Part shown: positions 1 to 19,033 of the stretch, piece by piece
Layout: each line of letters starts with the position of its first letter
How positions within the stretch are numbered: position 1 is the stretch's first letter
Source of the DNA: Tubiluchus corallicola
Lineage: Eukaryota; Priapulida; Priapulimorpha; Priapulimorphida; Tubiluchidae
Direction: 5' to 3'
Length of the DNA: 30,755 nt
Assembly: GCA_030141605.1 (NCBI GenBank)
Contig: JAQGDQ010001658.1
Coordinates: 1-30,755, forward strand
Notes under the pieces: model-generated
Seen by the model: only the letters and a program-made list of their open reading frames with translations
Told to the model about the DNA's origin: nothing
Database searches by the model: none
Position numbers and translations under genes: made by a program

Positions 1-1370
1 CGTTCATGGTTGGGTTTGTTTCCCAGGCGTTCACAGACGTTCATGGTTGTGTTTGTTTCCCAGGCGTTCACAGACGTTCATGGTTGGGTTTGTTTCCCAG
101 GCGTTCACAGACGTTCATGGTTGGGTTTGTTTCCCAGGCGTTCACAGACGTTCATGGTTGGGTTTGCTTCCCAGGCGTTCACAGACGTTCATGGTTGGGT
201 TTACTTCCCAGGCGTTCACAGACGTTCATGGTTGGGTTTGTTTCCCAGGCGTTCACAGACGTTCATGGTTGGGTTTGTTTCCCAGGCGTTCACAGACGTT
301 CATGGTTGGGTTTGTTTCCCAGGCGTTCACAGACGTTCATGGTTGGGTTTGTTTCCCAGGCGTTCACAGACGTTCATGGTTGGGTTTGTTTCCCAGGCGT
401 TCACAGACGTTCATGGTTGGGTTTGTTTCCCAGGCGTTCACAGACGTTCATGGTTGGGTTTACTTCCCAGGCGTTCACAGACGTTCATGGTTGGGTTTGA
501 TTCCCAGGCGTTCACAGACGTTCATGGTTGGGTTTGTTTCCCAGGCGTTCACAGACGTTCATGGTTGGGTTTGTTTCCCAGGCGTTCACAGACGTTCATG
601 GTTGGGTTTGTTTCCCAGGCGTTCACAGACGTTCATGGTTGGGTTTGTTTCCCAGGCGTTCACAGACGTTCATGGTTGGGTTTGTTTCCCAGGCGTTCAC
701 AGACGTTCATGGTTGGGTTTGTTTCCCAGGCGTTCACAGACGTTCATGGTTGGGTTTGTTTCCCAGGCGTTCACAGACGTTCATGGTTGGGTTTGTTTCC
801 CAGGCGTTCACAGACGTTCATGGTTGGGTTTGTTTCCCAGGCGTTCACAGACGTTCATGGTTGGGTTTGTTTCCCAGGCGTTCACAGACGTTCATGGTTG
901 GGTTTGTTTCCCAGGCGTTCACAGACGTTCATGGTTGGGTTTGTTTCCCAGGCGTTCACAGACGTTCATGGTTGGGTTTGTTTCCCAGGCGTTCACAGAC
1001 GTTCATGGTTGGGTTTGTTTCCCAGGCGTTCACAGACGTTCATGGTTGGGTTTGCTTCCCAGGCGTTCACAGACGTTCATGGTTGGGTTTGTTTCCCAGG
1101 CGTTCACAGACGTTCATGGTTGGGTTTGTTTCCCAGGCGTTCACAGACGTTCATGGTTGGGTTTGCTTCCCAGGCGTTCACAGACGTTCATGGTTGGGTT
1201 TGATTCCCAGGCGTTCACAGACGTTCATGGTTGGGTTTGCTTCCCAGGCGTTCACAGACGTTCATGGTTGGGTTTGTTTCCCAGGCGTTCACAGACGTTC
1301 ATGGTTGGGTTTGTTTCCCAGGCGTTCACAGACGTTCATGGTTGGGTTTGTTTCCCAGGCGTTCACAGAC
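1..1370. repeat. 37-bp tandem minisatellite, about 37 copies
   Basis: A head-to-tail array of a 37-bp unit that starts CGTTCATGGTTGGGTTTG and ends CCCAGGCGTTCACAGA. It runs from the left window edge to about 1370, so its full size is unknown. Copies are nearly identical. Most variation is in the four bases before TCCC (GTTT, GCTT, ACTT or GATT forms), plus one TTGTG variant near 50. The unit contains two related 9-mers, CGTTCATGG and CGTTCACAG. Because 37 is one more than a multiple of three and the common unit has no forward stop, all three forward frames are open over long distances. I read this as a consequence of the repeat, not as a gene. Confidence 0.97.
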
Positions 1371-1794
1371 ACAATATTAAAATTTGTAACTTTTATTTAC
1401 TTTGATCAGTGACAGTAAAGTGATTTTTACATAAATTTATTCAGTTGCACTCTGTAGTATTTTAGTCCTAATTGAAACAATTTTCCATTCTCAAATTCGA
1501 CATATTGGGATGTTTGCACGCAACATACTCGATAGCTAATTACTGATTAATTATTTCGGAACAAGAATGCAGCTACTTTGCTTTTGAGTGCAGACTTAAT
1601 CAAAATATGTGACTCGTAACAAAACTCAAGAGTTTTTTAACTCGATAATTGATGCCATACCTCGTTTTATGTCAAAACGATGTCATGAATAAAAATGGCT
1701 TGGCCGAGCAAAAATGGCCCTGTCGAATATAAGAGTTGCATATTAATGCTTCTAAATTAATGATAATTTTCACTTATGAAATACTTGAAGCCTG
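1371..1794. other. AT-rich spacer with no recognised gene
   Basis: Single-copy AT-rich sequence between the minisatellite and the duplicated promoter segment. I looked on the minus strand for a signal-peptide exon like the one at 13449-13554, since a paralogous gene should lie downstream of the promoter at 1.9 kb, and found none. It is best read as part of the first intron of that gene. Confidence 0.5.
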
Positions 1795-1820
1795 CAGAAA
1801 GAGAAACGGATTTTTCTTAC

Positions 1821-1874
1821 CTTACAACGAGTGTTCTTTTATAGTCTTGAATATTCTCAAAATGAATTTTCACT
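1821..1874 (-). other. Putative non-coding first exon of a paralogous gene
   Basis: On the minus strand, the sequence downstream of the TATA box runs from a TCAGT initiator-like site (A at 1874) to a good donor, TAAG|GTAAGA, with the exon ending at 1821. It corresponds to the exon proposed at 14817-14845. No coding exon follows before the minisatellite at 1370, so the rest of the gene would have to lie beyond the repeat. Transcription is inferred from conservation of these sites only. Confidence 0.4.
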
Positions 1875-1900
1875 GAAAAATATTTGTTAAGTTCTGACAT

Positions 1901-1909
1901 CCTTTTATA
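1901..1909 (-). promoter_or_regulatory. TATA box of the left promoter copy
   Basis: TATAAAAGG on the minus strand, 35 bases upstream of a TCAGT initiator-like sequence. The same motif is kept at the matching place in the second copy (14879-14887), although flanking bases differ. Confidence 0.6.
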
Positions 1910-2410
1910 TCCGCCAACTAAAAGAATATGGGACCGTAAATTTTATTATTGCATTTGGCATGCAGTTACAAATGTCTTTTTATACATGTATGTAATAATC
2001 ATAATAACAAATGTTTGACTTTTTAGTGGAGAATTAAGTTAACATGATTAAGTAAATAGTGAACTCCCCTATAACTCTTTAGGTCCCATCCTGAAACCGC
2101 TGTTAATGTGCTTTTCCAACTGCAATAGCAACAATTTCAGTTTTACTGCAGCAAACACTGATTTGTCACTGTTTGTGCAAGTGGTAAATAAACAATCATC
2201 GTCGCGGTATTTACTAAAAATTTAAAATGAATGCTATGTGCACACAAAATCTAAAAGTACCTAAATATTTTTCTGTTTTTATGGTGCAGTAGCCGTTTAG
2301 AAATTTCAGCATTTCTAGAACTTTAAAGTTTGCTTAGTCACAATTTTTCTTATTGAGCAGTAATATCCTGTTTAGGATGTTTAACGATATGCAACAATTC
2401 ATTTATGGTG

Positions 2411-4132
2411 TTATATAAAGCTATATATATATATATATAATAAATGTTTGGTAATCCTGTTTCTCATTTACAGTCTAGAGAGACGTGTCCACGTTTGCCT
2501 TTTTTAAATGTTGTGTGGACTTAGACTTAGAACTAATGATATTTTTCCCTTGTAGCAACGATAATGATTTTTCTTTGAAGAACTTAAGTCCCGGCCGTTG
2601 ATGGAAAATGTCTGAAATGTGTATAAACGTGATTGTGCTAGTCTAAATTTTTTTTGCTAACGTTATTTTTATTTATTGTTATTGTTGTGCTTGTATGTTC
2701 ATATTTACTATTGTTATGTTTGTATGTTGATACTTTATTATAAATTTACTTCATTGCTGTGTTTTTGTTTGACGATTTCTTGTTGATTTCACGAAACAAC
2801 AGTTTGAAATTTCACCTTCTGCCTTCCCCCAAACAAAATTAAAATCACTTTTTTATTAACGTTACCTACCCCACCTACTTTACCTTACCTTGCCTTACAT
2901 TTTCTTATTTTAACTTAATTTATTTTACTTTATTTAAAAAAAGTACAAGATATCAGTTAGTAAAGACACAGTTAATGGAAACGGAAAAATGTAGGACAAA
3001 AACGAAATAAAGAATCCCAAGATAAGTACGTATATCCAACAAACGAAAATGATAATTAAAATTCAAAATAGTTTTTCTGAAATCAGATTTGTCAATTTTC
3101 ATTATTTTTGGATCCAAAGAATGCCTTTGTGTGAAATCTGGGCTTTCACTAAGCTAACAATATTTGTAATGAACATTGAATGAAATGGTAAAAGATTTTA
3201 AAACAGATGGTAAAACACAAGAAAACAGCAAAAATGGTATTTGCACGTGGTGTGTTTTGTGTGTTTCTTGTATAAGTTTAGTTATTTATTTTTTGGATAG
3301 TCTCAGTCATAAAATAATTCTCTTAGCATGTTCGCTTACTTAAAATGCTCATTAGCTTTCAGCATGTTTAAACTAAGTGTCTGCGACGAAAGTTAAACAA
3401 CACGCAGCCTGTAAGTGAACAGAGGAGTGAGATACGAGTTTTAATATGATAAAATGCTACAAAATTGTTAAGTTTCTGAAATCCACATTTTCTGTTTATT
3501 ATGAAAGATTTATTGTCACACTTTTATTTTGTCACACTTATGCACTAAAATTGTATGATAAAAAATTAATTACATTTATAAATTAACAGCTAGCCATCAT
3601 ATTATTTAGCTATATTAATTAGCTATCATTTATATATTTACAAATCATTAATTTATTGACAATTTGTTTTAATAGGCACATTTTCAACAAATACACACAT
3701 TCGTGATGTACTGTATGGTATTAAAAATTGCACAACATTACAATGTAGAAACTCTGTGATTTACAAAAAAATATAATCTTAGGCTGTTGGTCTTGCTTAA
3801 GAGATAAACGGGGAATGGCAGTGATATAAAGTATTTTCTACAAAATACCGAGTGAATACATATTAGGCCTAATAAACCTACAAGTAAATAAGTATAATCA
3901 AAAGTTAATACTGTAATCTTCAATTCTAGGTGAGCAGTACATATGTAAGTAATTACCTTGCTAATTCTGAAATCACGAAGATACAAAAGAAAACATTACA
4001 AAAAAGTTATCAATCACCTTTATCTTTCTACCCAAACAATAATTATTAATAAATAAACATCTTGTTATTGAATTTCTAAATGCATTTAAAACCTTTTCAT
4101 TTGGTTGTTTGGCGTTGCTTAACTAAAAATTA
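2411..4132. other. AT-rich intergenic stretch
   Basis: No convincing gene. It holds a short TA microsatellite at about 2422-2439, a run of CTTACCTTACCTTGCC-like pyrimidine-rich repeats near 2860-2905, and AT-rich unique sequence. The 3' untranslated region of the protease gene must begin at 4132 and run left. I could not fix its poly(A) site: the nearest clear minus-strand AATAAA that I noticed is near 3652, about 480 bases past the stop. Confidence 0.5.
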
Positions 4133-13554
<9,422 letters not shown>

Positions 13555-13579
13555 AATTCTCGGTCAGTTCTTGCTTTTT

Positions 13580-14816
13580 CTGTTAAGTAGAAAGCTGTTT
13601 ATGATTAATAACTGAAAATGCGTGTTTGTGCTTAACAGGAGTAAACAAATAATAATTTATTACATATTTAAATATACAGATATTTCTTGGATATTTACAT
13701 TTCATTATCATTAAAATGGACAAATGCATTTTGCATACATAAATCATAAGGCCCAAGTGCGTTCAAAACAGGCCTACAGTACCTCATTAGCCCAATAAGA
13801 ATTCAAAATTAAAAGCAATAAAGTCGTAAACAGTATGATTTAGCAAACTGATTAATATAAAACATATCGAGAACTAACATTATCAACAAGCCAGCACACC
13901 TTTATAGGCATGTGTTCACACATAATTAACTAATGCAGATAAAGCAAATATCGTAGTTCATATATAAAAATCACAAGAAATCAGCCCTAAAATCAATTAC
14001 TTTTTATGAACGTTAAATTTCTGCGTACTAAAAATGAGTATTAAGAAAAGATTTGAACTTTTCAACGTTAGTTATTTTACGTGCATGAATTAGAAACGGG
14101 CAATCAGAGCAATTGCATGAGAAAAGCGTATGTGATTGTGATCATATTTATCAGTACCAGTGTTGCGCCATTGCCTGGGTACATGTTACAATTTATCAAT
14201 TTGATACTGAAGAATACCAAAAAAGCGTACTGTTACAATAGTCTAATCTAGAACTGATAAAATTAAATGCACGAGTTGGAGTTTCAGTGACTGGTTCTAA
14301 CTGACAAAAGGTCTAGTTTTGCATCCATTATTAATATGTGTTGACATGAAATGTTTACACTGGACACACAGTTTAACTATAATCACGACTTAAGTTTTTA
14401 CTTCCAAAAATGATAAAATCAGTTTTGTCACCGTTAAGTACCATGTGACTGGGCAGCATTAACCGACGGTGTCTTCAGCATATAAGTTAATGGACACTGT
14501 GAAGTCAAAGAAGACGAATATATGAATAACAACATTGAGCTTAAACAGACGTTTGAGTGCATCCCAATGTTGCTCTGTATCCATCTACATGACTCCTATA
14601 ATACTGACTTGCTGAAAACTATCAGATAAAAAAAATCTTGTCCCATTTCCATTTGTCCCACTCCTATATTAATTGGCGCCTATCTAGCAAAATCTTGCAG
14701 CTGAATGATGTACCTACTCACTTCCAGACATTGATGTCATCAAGCTCAACAAGTGTTGAACATAGGAAACATAATTTACAGAAACAGAAAATGAATTGTT
14801 TCTTACCTTATAATAT
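13580..14816. other. Probable 5' UTR intron of the protease gene
   Basis: AT-rich sequence without a gene, between the acceptor-like TTAACAG at 13580 and the donor-like TAAG|GTAAGA at 14816. Reading it as an intron rests on those two sites and on conservation of the donor in the duplicate at 1820. No other feature seen. Confidence 0.45.
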
Positions 14817-14845
14817 ACTTTTCTTCGTATCTTCTGTTTTTCTCT
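14817..14845 (-). other. Probable non-coding first exon of the protease gene
   Basis: Minus-strand stretch between a TTTTCAG initiator-like site (A at 14845, 42 bases from the TATA box) and the donor AAG|GTAAGA (exon end 14817). It has no ATG. The start is approximate; a start nearer 14857 would fit the usual TATA spacing better. The layout is kept in the copy at 1821-1874. Confidence 0.45.
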
Positions 14846-14878
14846 GAAAAACTTGTGCTACACTCTGAGTTTTGTCGT

Positions 14879-14887
14879 CCTTTTATA
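14879..14887 (-). promoter_or_regulatory. TATA box of the protease gene
   Basis: TATAAAAGG on the minus strand, upstream of a donor-terminated non-coding exon and conserved in the diverged copy at 1901-1909. About 45 bases further upstream, CTGATAAATT at 14928-14937 is a GATA-type site; GATA factors commonly drive gut digestive enzymes, but its use here is inference. Confidence 0.6.
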
Positions 14888-15344
14888 CAAAAAGCATGAT
14901 AACCTCCTTCTAAAAGAATGTGGGCTGATAAATTTTATTGCTGCATTTCCTATGCAATGACAAATGCAATAATAATGGAGGAAATATTCATGCCAAATAA
15001 TTGTAATTATTAACAAGTGCTTGAGTTTTTGGTGAAGAATTTAGTAAACAAAGACTACGTAAACAACAGATTTTTACTCACACGCTAAAACTGTCATGAC
15101 TTCGTCACTTTGCATCGATGCGGTTTTGTTTAATTTGCCATTTCATCATTGTTTACGCAAGTGTGTAAATAAAACACATATTTAAAGTATTTACTAAAAA
15201 TGTAAAAGGAGTGTTAGGTGGACACAGAATTTAAAATTCCTCAAACTTTTGTCATTTATGATTCAATGACAATTTAGAAATTTCAAAATTTCTAGAACTT
15301 TCAAACCTGCTTAGTCATAGTTTTTCTCAATATGCAGTAATATC

Positions 15345-15555
15345 CTATTCAAGCTCTTTTTCAAAATGTAACAAGTCATTCATTTTTGCACTTTCATTTT
15401 GTTTAATTTTATTTGAATCACGATGACGGCACGTGACAGAAAGGACGATGATAGCAATTATGGCAACAACGACAACGGTGCCAGCAAGAACAGTAACAGC
15501 AATGGCCGAACAGTCTTGGAATAATATAGACAGCTTGAAAGGTCTCGAGGGGTGT
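15345..15555 (-). CDS. Possible last exon of a single-pass membrane protein
   Basis: On the minus strand an open stretch reads DCSAIAVTVLAGTVVVV, then AIIAIIVLSV, about 25 hydrophobic residues, followed by a polar basic tail beginning CRHRDSNK and ending LLHFEKELE and a TAG at 15345-15347. A membrane helix followed by a short charged tail is typical of the last exon of a type I receptor. An acceptor-like TTCCAAG precedes it. The final dozen codons lie in the duplicated segment, and the copy near 2370-2400 still reads INELLH against MNDLLH here. Against it: part of the helix is GTT-rich, which gives hydrophobic frames by chance, and I could not find the other exons. Family not recognised. Confidence 0.35.
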
Positions 15556-16320
15556 ATTAAAAATGTCATTCATAACATAAATAACATAGATCCTGCACAT
15601 GTGCAAGTCAAATAAGACTAGTCCGTTTTAGTAAACTTTGTCAGTTTGATATGATTTCAAATCCTCATTAGCTGCCTCATAATCAACAACGACGAGGTAC
15701 TTCTCTAGTACCTGGACACCATTAAATAAATGCTCATTAGCTCTAAAAATTGGCTTTTGCTGTGCGCTTCAGTTGTTAAAGATGTCAGCTTAATAAACAC
15801 TGTAGCCATTTGTAATGCACTAGGGTGTTAAACCTCAGTTAACAAGTTAAAAATATTTACATGATATAGCTATAAAAATATTCAAATCTCGTGCTGTTGA
15901 GATCTAATTTTAGAATGATTGAACTTAATTTTAAAATTCATATTAAATTATGGAATGACACTGAAATGAAAGATATTTTGACTAAGAGATTTTTGGTAGA
16001 CTCAGTTAAGACTAGGGTGGGGTCAAGATTTTTCTATTTAGTGTTCTGCAATATGCATGTTTTTTTAATTTTGACATGATTGTGCACCAGCTTTAACAGA
16101 ACAGTTATTGTTTGTTAGAAATCATTGTTCTTTTAGACATGTTTTTGTTCTACTTGATAAACCAGTAGCAGCACAACAGGAATAAACCGACTAGTGAAAT
16201 TGATATTACCCAAAGTGCTGATAGGTGGCGACATTCGCTTGTGTGTGTTAACTCTTCGAACTAGAAAACCATAAACCAGTCAAAGATAGAACAACATAGT
16301 ACTGCCAGAGATAATGATCA
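15556..16320. other. Intergenic sequence, nothing recognised
   Basis: AT-rich unique sequence. It shares a short CTCATTAGCT with 3351-3360, possibly a trace of the same old duplication. No gene seen. Confidence 0.5.
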
Positions 16321-16324
16321 GTCA

Positions 16325-16555
16325 TGGAACAAGTGAAAATGTATGGGCAGTCTTCTGAAACACCTGTAAGAATAGCCTTGAAGGAAGCCTTAAAACCTTG
16401 GAAAAACAATTTGGCAATCTAAAAATAACTTGGTAGTTAAGATAAATGAAGATCGTCAACAGCTTCAACCAAATGCATCTTTAGGAGTAGATGAATTTAT
16501 GCTGTTAACTGCAGATAAGAATGGGTGGAGCGTTCTAGTAAATGGTAATTGTTGA
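16325..16555 (+). pseudogene. Decayed coding-like fragment, unrecognised
   Basis: Two adjoining plus-strand stretches read like protein. The first begins MEQVKMYGQSSETPVRIALK at 16325 and ends at a stop near 16423. The second, in another frame, contains INEDRQQLQPNASLGVDEF and then LLTADKNGWSVLV, with a stop at 16553. Their composition is more balanced than the AT-rich surroundings. I do not recognise the family; the remains of a transposon or gene duplicate are equally possible. Confidence 0.25.
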
Positions 16556-17775
16556 ATGTGTACAACAGACCGAATGAGACTTCGAAGAAGAGGAGAAGAG
16601 TGCTAACATTGTTCGTATCACTTAAACGAACAAACTTTAAAATTCGAAATTATTTTAATAATTTTACATGTTTTAAAATTTAATGGAATTGCATGGTTGT
16701 AAAAACCCCAAAAAGGCTTTTGTTGGCGCTATCCTTGATCATGAGTTACCCTAAAAAGAATACGTAGTATTTCTGATCACAAGAAAGTGGCAAATTTGGT
16801 TAGGCATGCGGGTGTCACTTTATCACCTCATAAAACAGACAAGTTACGCAGTCTTACGAAAATAATTTTATTACCATAATTTCTACTTTGCACATCTTTA
16901 AAAGTAAAGTTTGGCTGTCATAATTATTATTAAAACTAATATACATGATTATTAATCAACATTGCTAAAGAATGACCAGCAAGTCATTTTTTGGTATTAG
17001 TTCACAGAGTTCTCTTATATCTGAGCACGAATACATTGGGAGATTCATCATTATTTGTCACTGAAGTTTTCCGATTTCGTAAATATTGAGCTGCAGAAGT
17101 TTCTTGCCTGCAATGAAAAAAGGTAAGTACTGCGCAGAAGTAATGTAGTAATGACTGTTAACATCAAATGCTAGGACAGTTAGTCTAATTATAGTAAAGC
17201 TTTAATGTTGCATAATGGTCTATTTACGCAAATGTCTTTTCTAGCATATTAATTCTGGAAACCTATATTACTAAATTTACAAAATTCTATTTTTTTAATT
17301 TGCGCATCTTCAATAAATATTGCACAAAATCAATAACAACAACTGCAGTGGGTAAAACCATTAAAAGTAAAGAGGCATGCTGACTTGAAGAACTAAAATT
17401 TGTTCCTCCGTTCTCAACCAAAAATTTTTTTTGTAGATTTAGACATACCAATACACAAGCATTTGTGTTACCTGATTACTAAGCATGAAACAGCTTTTTC
17501 TTTTAAATCAAATTAGATATGCTATACAGTGTTACTTCGAGTAGAAATGTTTAGTATTTAGCTATATTAACACTTCATTTAAAACAAATGTACAAATAAT
17601 ATAAATGTGCTTGCAAACCAAAACGCAAACTAAGTCGGAATAGCTAGAACTACGTTATGATGTTTAAAAACCACAAAAATTTTAAACCCACTTCTGCTGC
17701 TAGAAACTATCGCGATGTACTGCAAATGTAAAAAAATTTGTATTTTTAAAATCCGATAGTGGCTCGTGGAAGCAT
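16556..17775. other. Intergenic AT-rich sequence, nothing recognised
   Basis: No open frame, RNA gene or repeat that I could support. Confidence 0.5.
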
Positions 17776-18012
17776 TCATTTTGATCCGGGTTTTTCTACT
17801 GCCAAGCCCACATCTTGTTTAGAAAAACCATCTACTGGATTTAAACATAGAGTCTTCAGTGTGATCTTGAAAAGTCCGTGACAACCAACATTTGTGAGGT
17901 TGCTAAGTGTTTCGTAGAAACGCGAGAAAACAATTGTTAACTTTAATTGTGATTTTCTCAGGGTTACGTTTTTGAGTGCACAGCTTGCGCCCCCAATTTC
18001 TACGTGGATCAT
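17776..18012 (-). CDS. Hypothetical exon or small ORF, 78 codons
   Basis: An open minus-strand frame from ATG at 18012 (MIHVEIGGASCALKNVTLRK...) to a stop at 17776, ending VGLAVEKPGSK. The stretch is noticeably less AT-rich than its neighbours and its composition looks protein-like, with four Cys. An acceptor-like TTTCTAAG lies just upstream, so it may be an exon rather than a whole gene. No family recognised. It is on the same strand as, and about 2.2 kb upstream of, the possible membrane exon, but no link is shown. Confidence 0.25.
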   Translation of the reverse strand: MIHVEIGGASCALKNVTLRKSQLKLTIVFSRFYETLSNLTNVGCHGLFKITLKTLCLNPVDGFSKQDVGLAVEKPGSK

Positions 18013-18513
18013 CTCAGCTTAGAAATAGCATAGAGCGATGACTTTGGTATTAAAATGATCCTCGTGAAATGGAGATTCAGGATATTGGAATAATTGGAAA
18101 GTTCAATTGCCGACCTATTGACGATTTTGTTACAAATCACACAAATAGAGAGACAAAAATACTAAATGTATGTGGAAATCACCAAGGTTGCAACACATTC
18201 AATAACCATAAAATGAAAAAAAATATTTATGTGCAACCGATTTTACAAAATTGCAGACAAAACTAATACAACATGTTATATCACAAAAGTGCTGAATTAA
18301 TAATTAACTGAATCGTTAATTCGGGCAAAAAATCTCGAAATTCCGGCTCCTGTTTTAAAGACTGCATTTGGGGCATGTGTAAGTAGATTCTTTCCGGTTT
18401 CTACCAGTTTTTCGCGAAAGAGTAATGTAGTCTTTTGGGGGAATTTTCGATAAATAGTTGAAATTTATGCCCTCTCTGATATTCAAGATATTAGAAGCAC
18501 ATGTAGATTCTGA

Positions 18514-18738
18514 TTGAACACCTTGAAGATGCCCAATCTACAAGCAAAAATGACAACTGCAATTTGCATTAAGTCACCCTTCATCTTTAGTTGTAGCAAA
18601 TACAAGTTTAATGAAGATGGACTCAGAGATGAAGCTAACTTTAACATGTCATATTTTGCATTTGGTAAAATCGACCTCACATCGCTGTTTATGCTGAACG
18701 AACACAAACTGAGATTCTCTTACCTACAAAGAACATAG
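18514..18738 (+). CDS. Hypothetical small ORF, 74 codons
   Basis: Plus-strand frame from ATG at 18514 to TAG at 18736, with mixed composition (DGLRDEANFNMSYFAFGKID). The minus strand is also open here, which weakens the case. It lies directly upstream of a degenerate repeat region and the satellite. Not recognised; it could be a chance frame or a decayed exon. Confidence 0.15.
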   Translation: MNTLKMPNLQAKMTTAICIKSPFIFSCSKYKFNEDGLRDEANFNMSYFAFGKIDLTSLFMLNEHKLRFSYLQRT

Positions 18739-18759
18739 TAGTGTTTGTCGGCACAGGAG

Positions 18760-19016
18760 ATGTGACAATTAGATTAGTTGATCTTGCTGAACTGACGCTG
18801 ACTTTTCGACTGACAAATCTTGTTGAACTAAAGTCAGAAGTTTTTTGAACTGACATTGGTTTTTGAAGTTAAGGCATCATTGCGTGTTGAGGCAAAAAAG
18901 CTTGCCGAGGTGATACTAATTGTTGGCTTACCATACGTAGTTGAATTAAAAGTAGCAAAACTGGATCTTGTCATATTTGTTTTCAAGTACGTACTCGAAC
19001 GAAGTACAATGTAGAG
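18760..19016 (+). repeat. Degenerate repeat with alternating hydrophobic/charged coding pattern
   Basis: Imperfect repeats of a CTTG(C/T)TGAACT-like motif. With one frame slip near 18845 the plus strand reads an alternating pattern such as VEAKKLAEVILIV and VVELKVAKLDLVIFVF up to a TAG. The regularity suggests an old short tandem repeat, possibly once coding. It abuts the satellite array. No family recognised. Confidence 0.3.
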
Positions 19017-19033
19017 CTTATTACGTATTGCCT

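Larger units (their letters stand above)
1795..2410 (-). repeat. Diverged copy 1 of a duplicated promoter segment
   Basis: This segment aligns along its whole length with 14780-15390 in the same orientation. Shared landmarks include a splice-donor-like TTCTTACCTTA, CCTTTTATA, an AAAAGAAT..TGGG..GTAAATTTTATT block, ATTTACTAAAAAT, and a far block with TTTCTAGAACTTT, TGCTTAGTCA and CAGTAATATCCT. The copies differ by many substitutions and small indels, so the duplication is old. The second copy is the promoter region of the protease gene, so this one probably belongs to a paralogue reading left, out of the window. Confidence 0.8.
14780..15390 (-). repeat. Diverged copy 2 of the duplicated promoter segment
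   Basis: Partner of 1795-2410 in the same orientation, about 13 kb away. It contains the protease promoter, about 450 bases of upstream sequence with well-kept blocks (TTTCTAGAACTTT, TGCTTAGTCA, CAGTAATATCCT), and the last few codons of the possible membrane-protein exon at 15345-15555. The duplicated unit therefore spans the junction between two genes. Confidence 0.8.

Noticed and set aside
6-1412. Four overlapping long open frames across the first 1.4 kb as repeat-protein genes
   Set aside because: They are the three frames of one stop-free 37-bp minisatellite; no promoter, splice site or unique coding sequence supports a protein.
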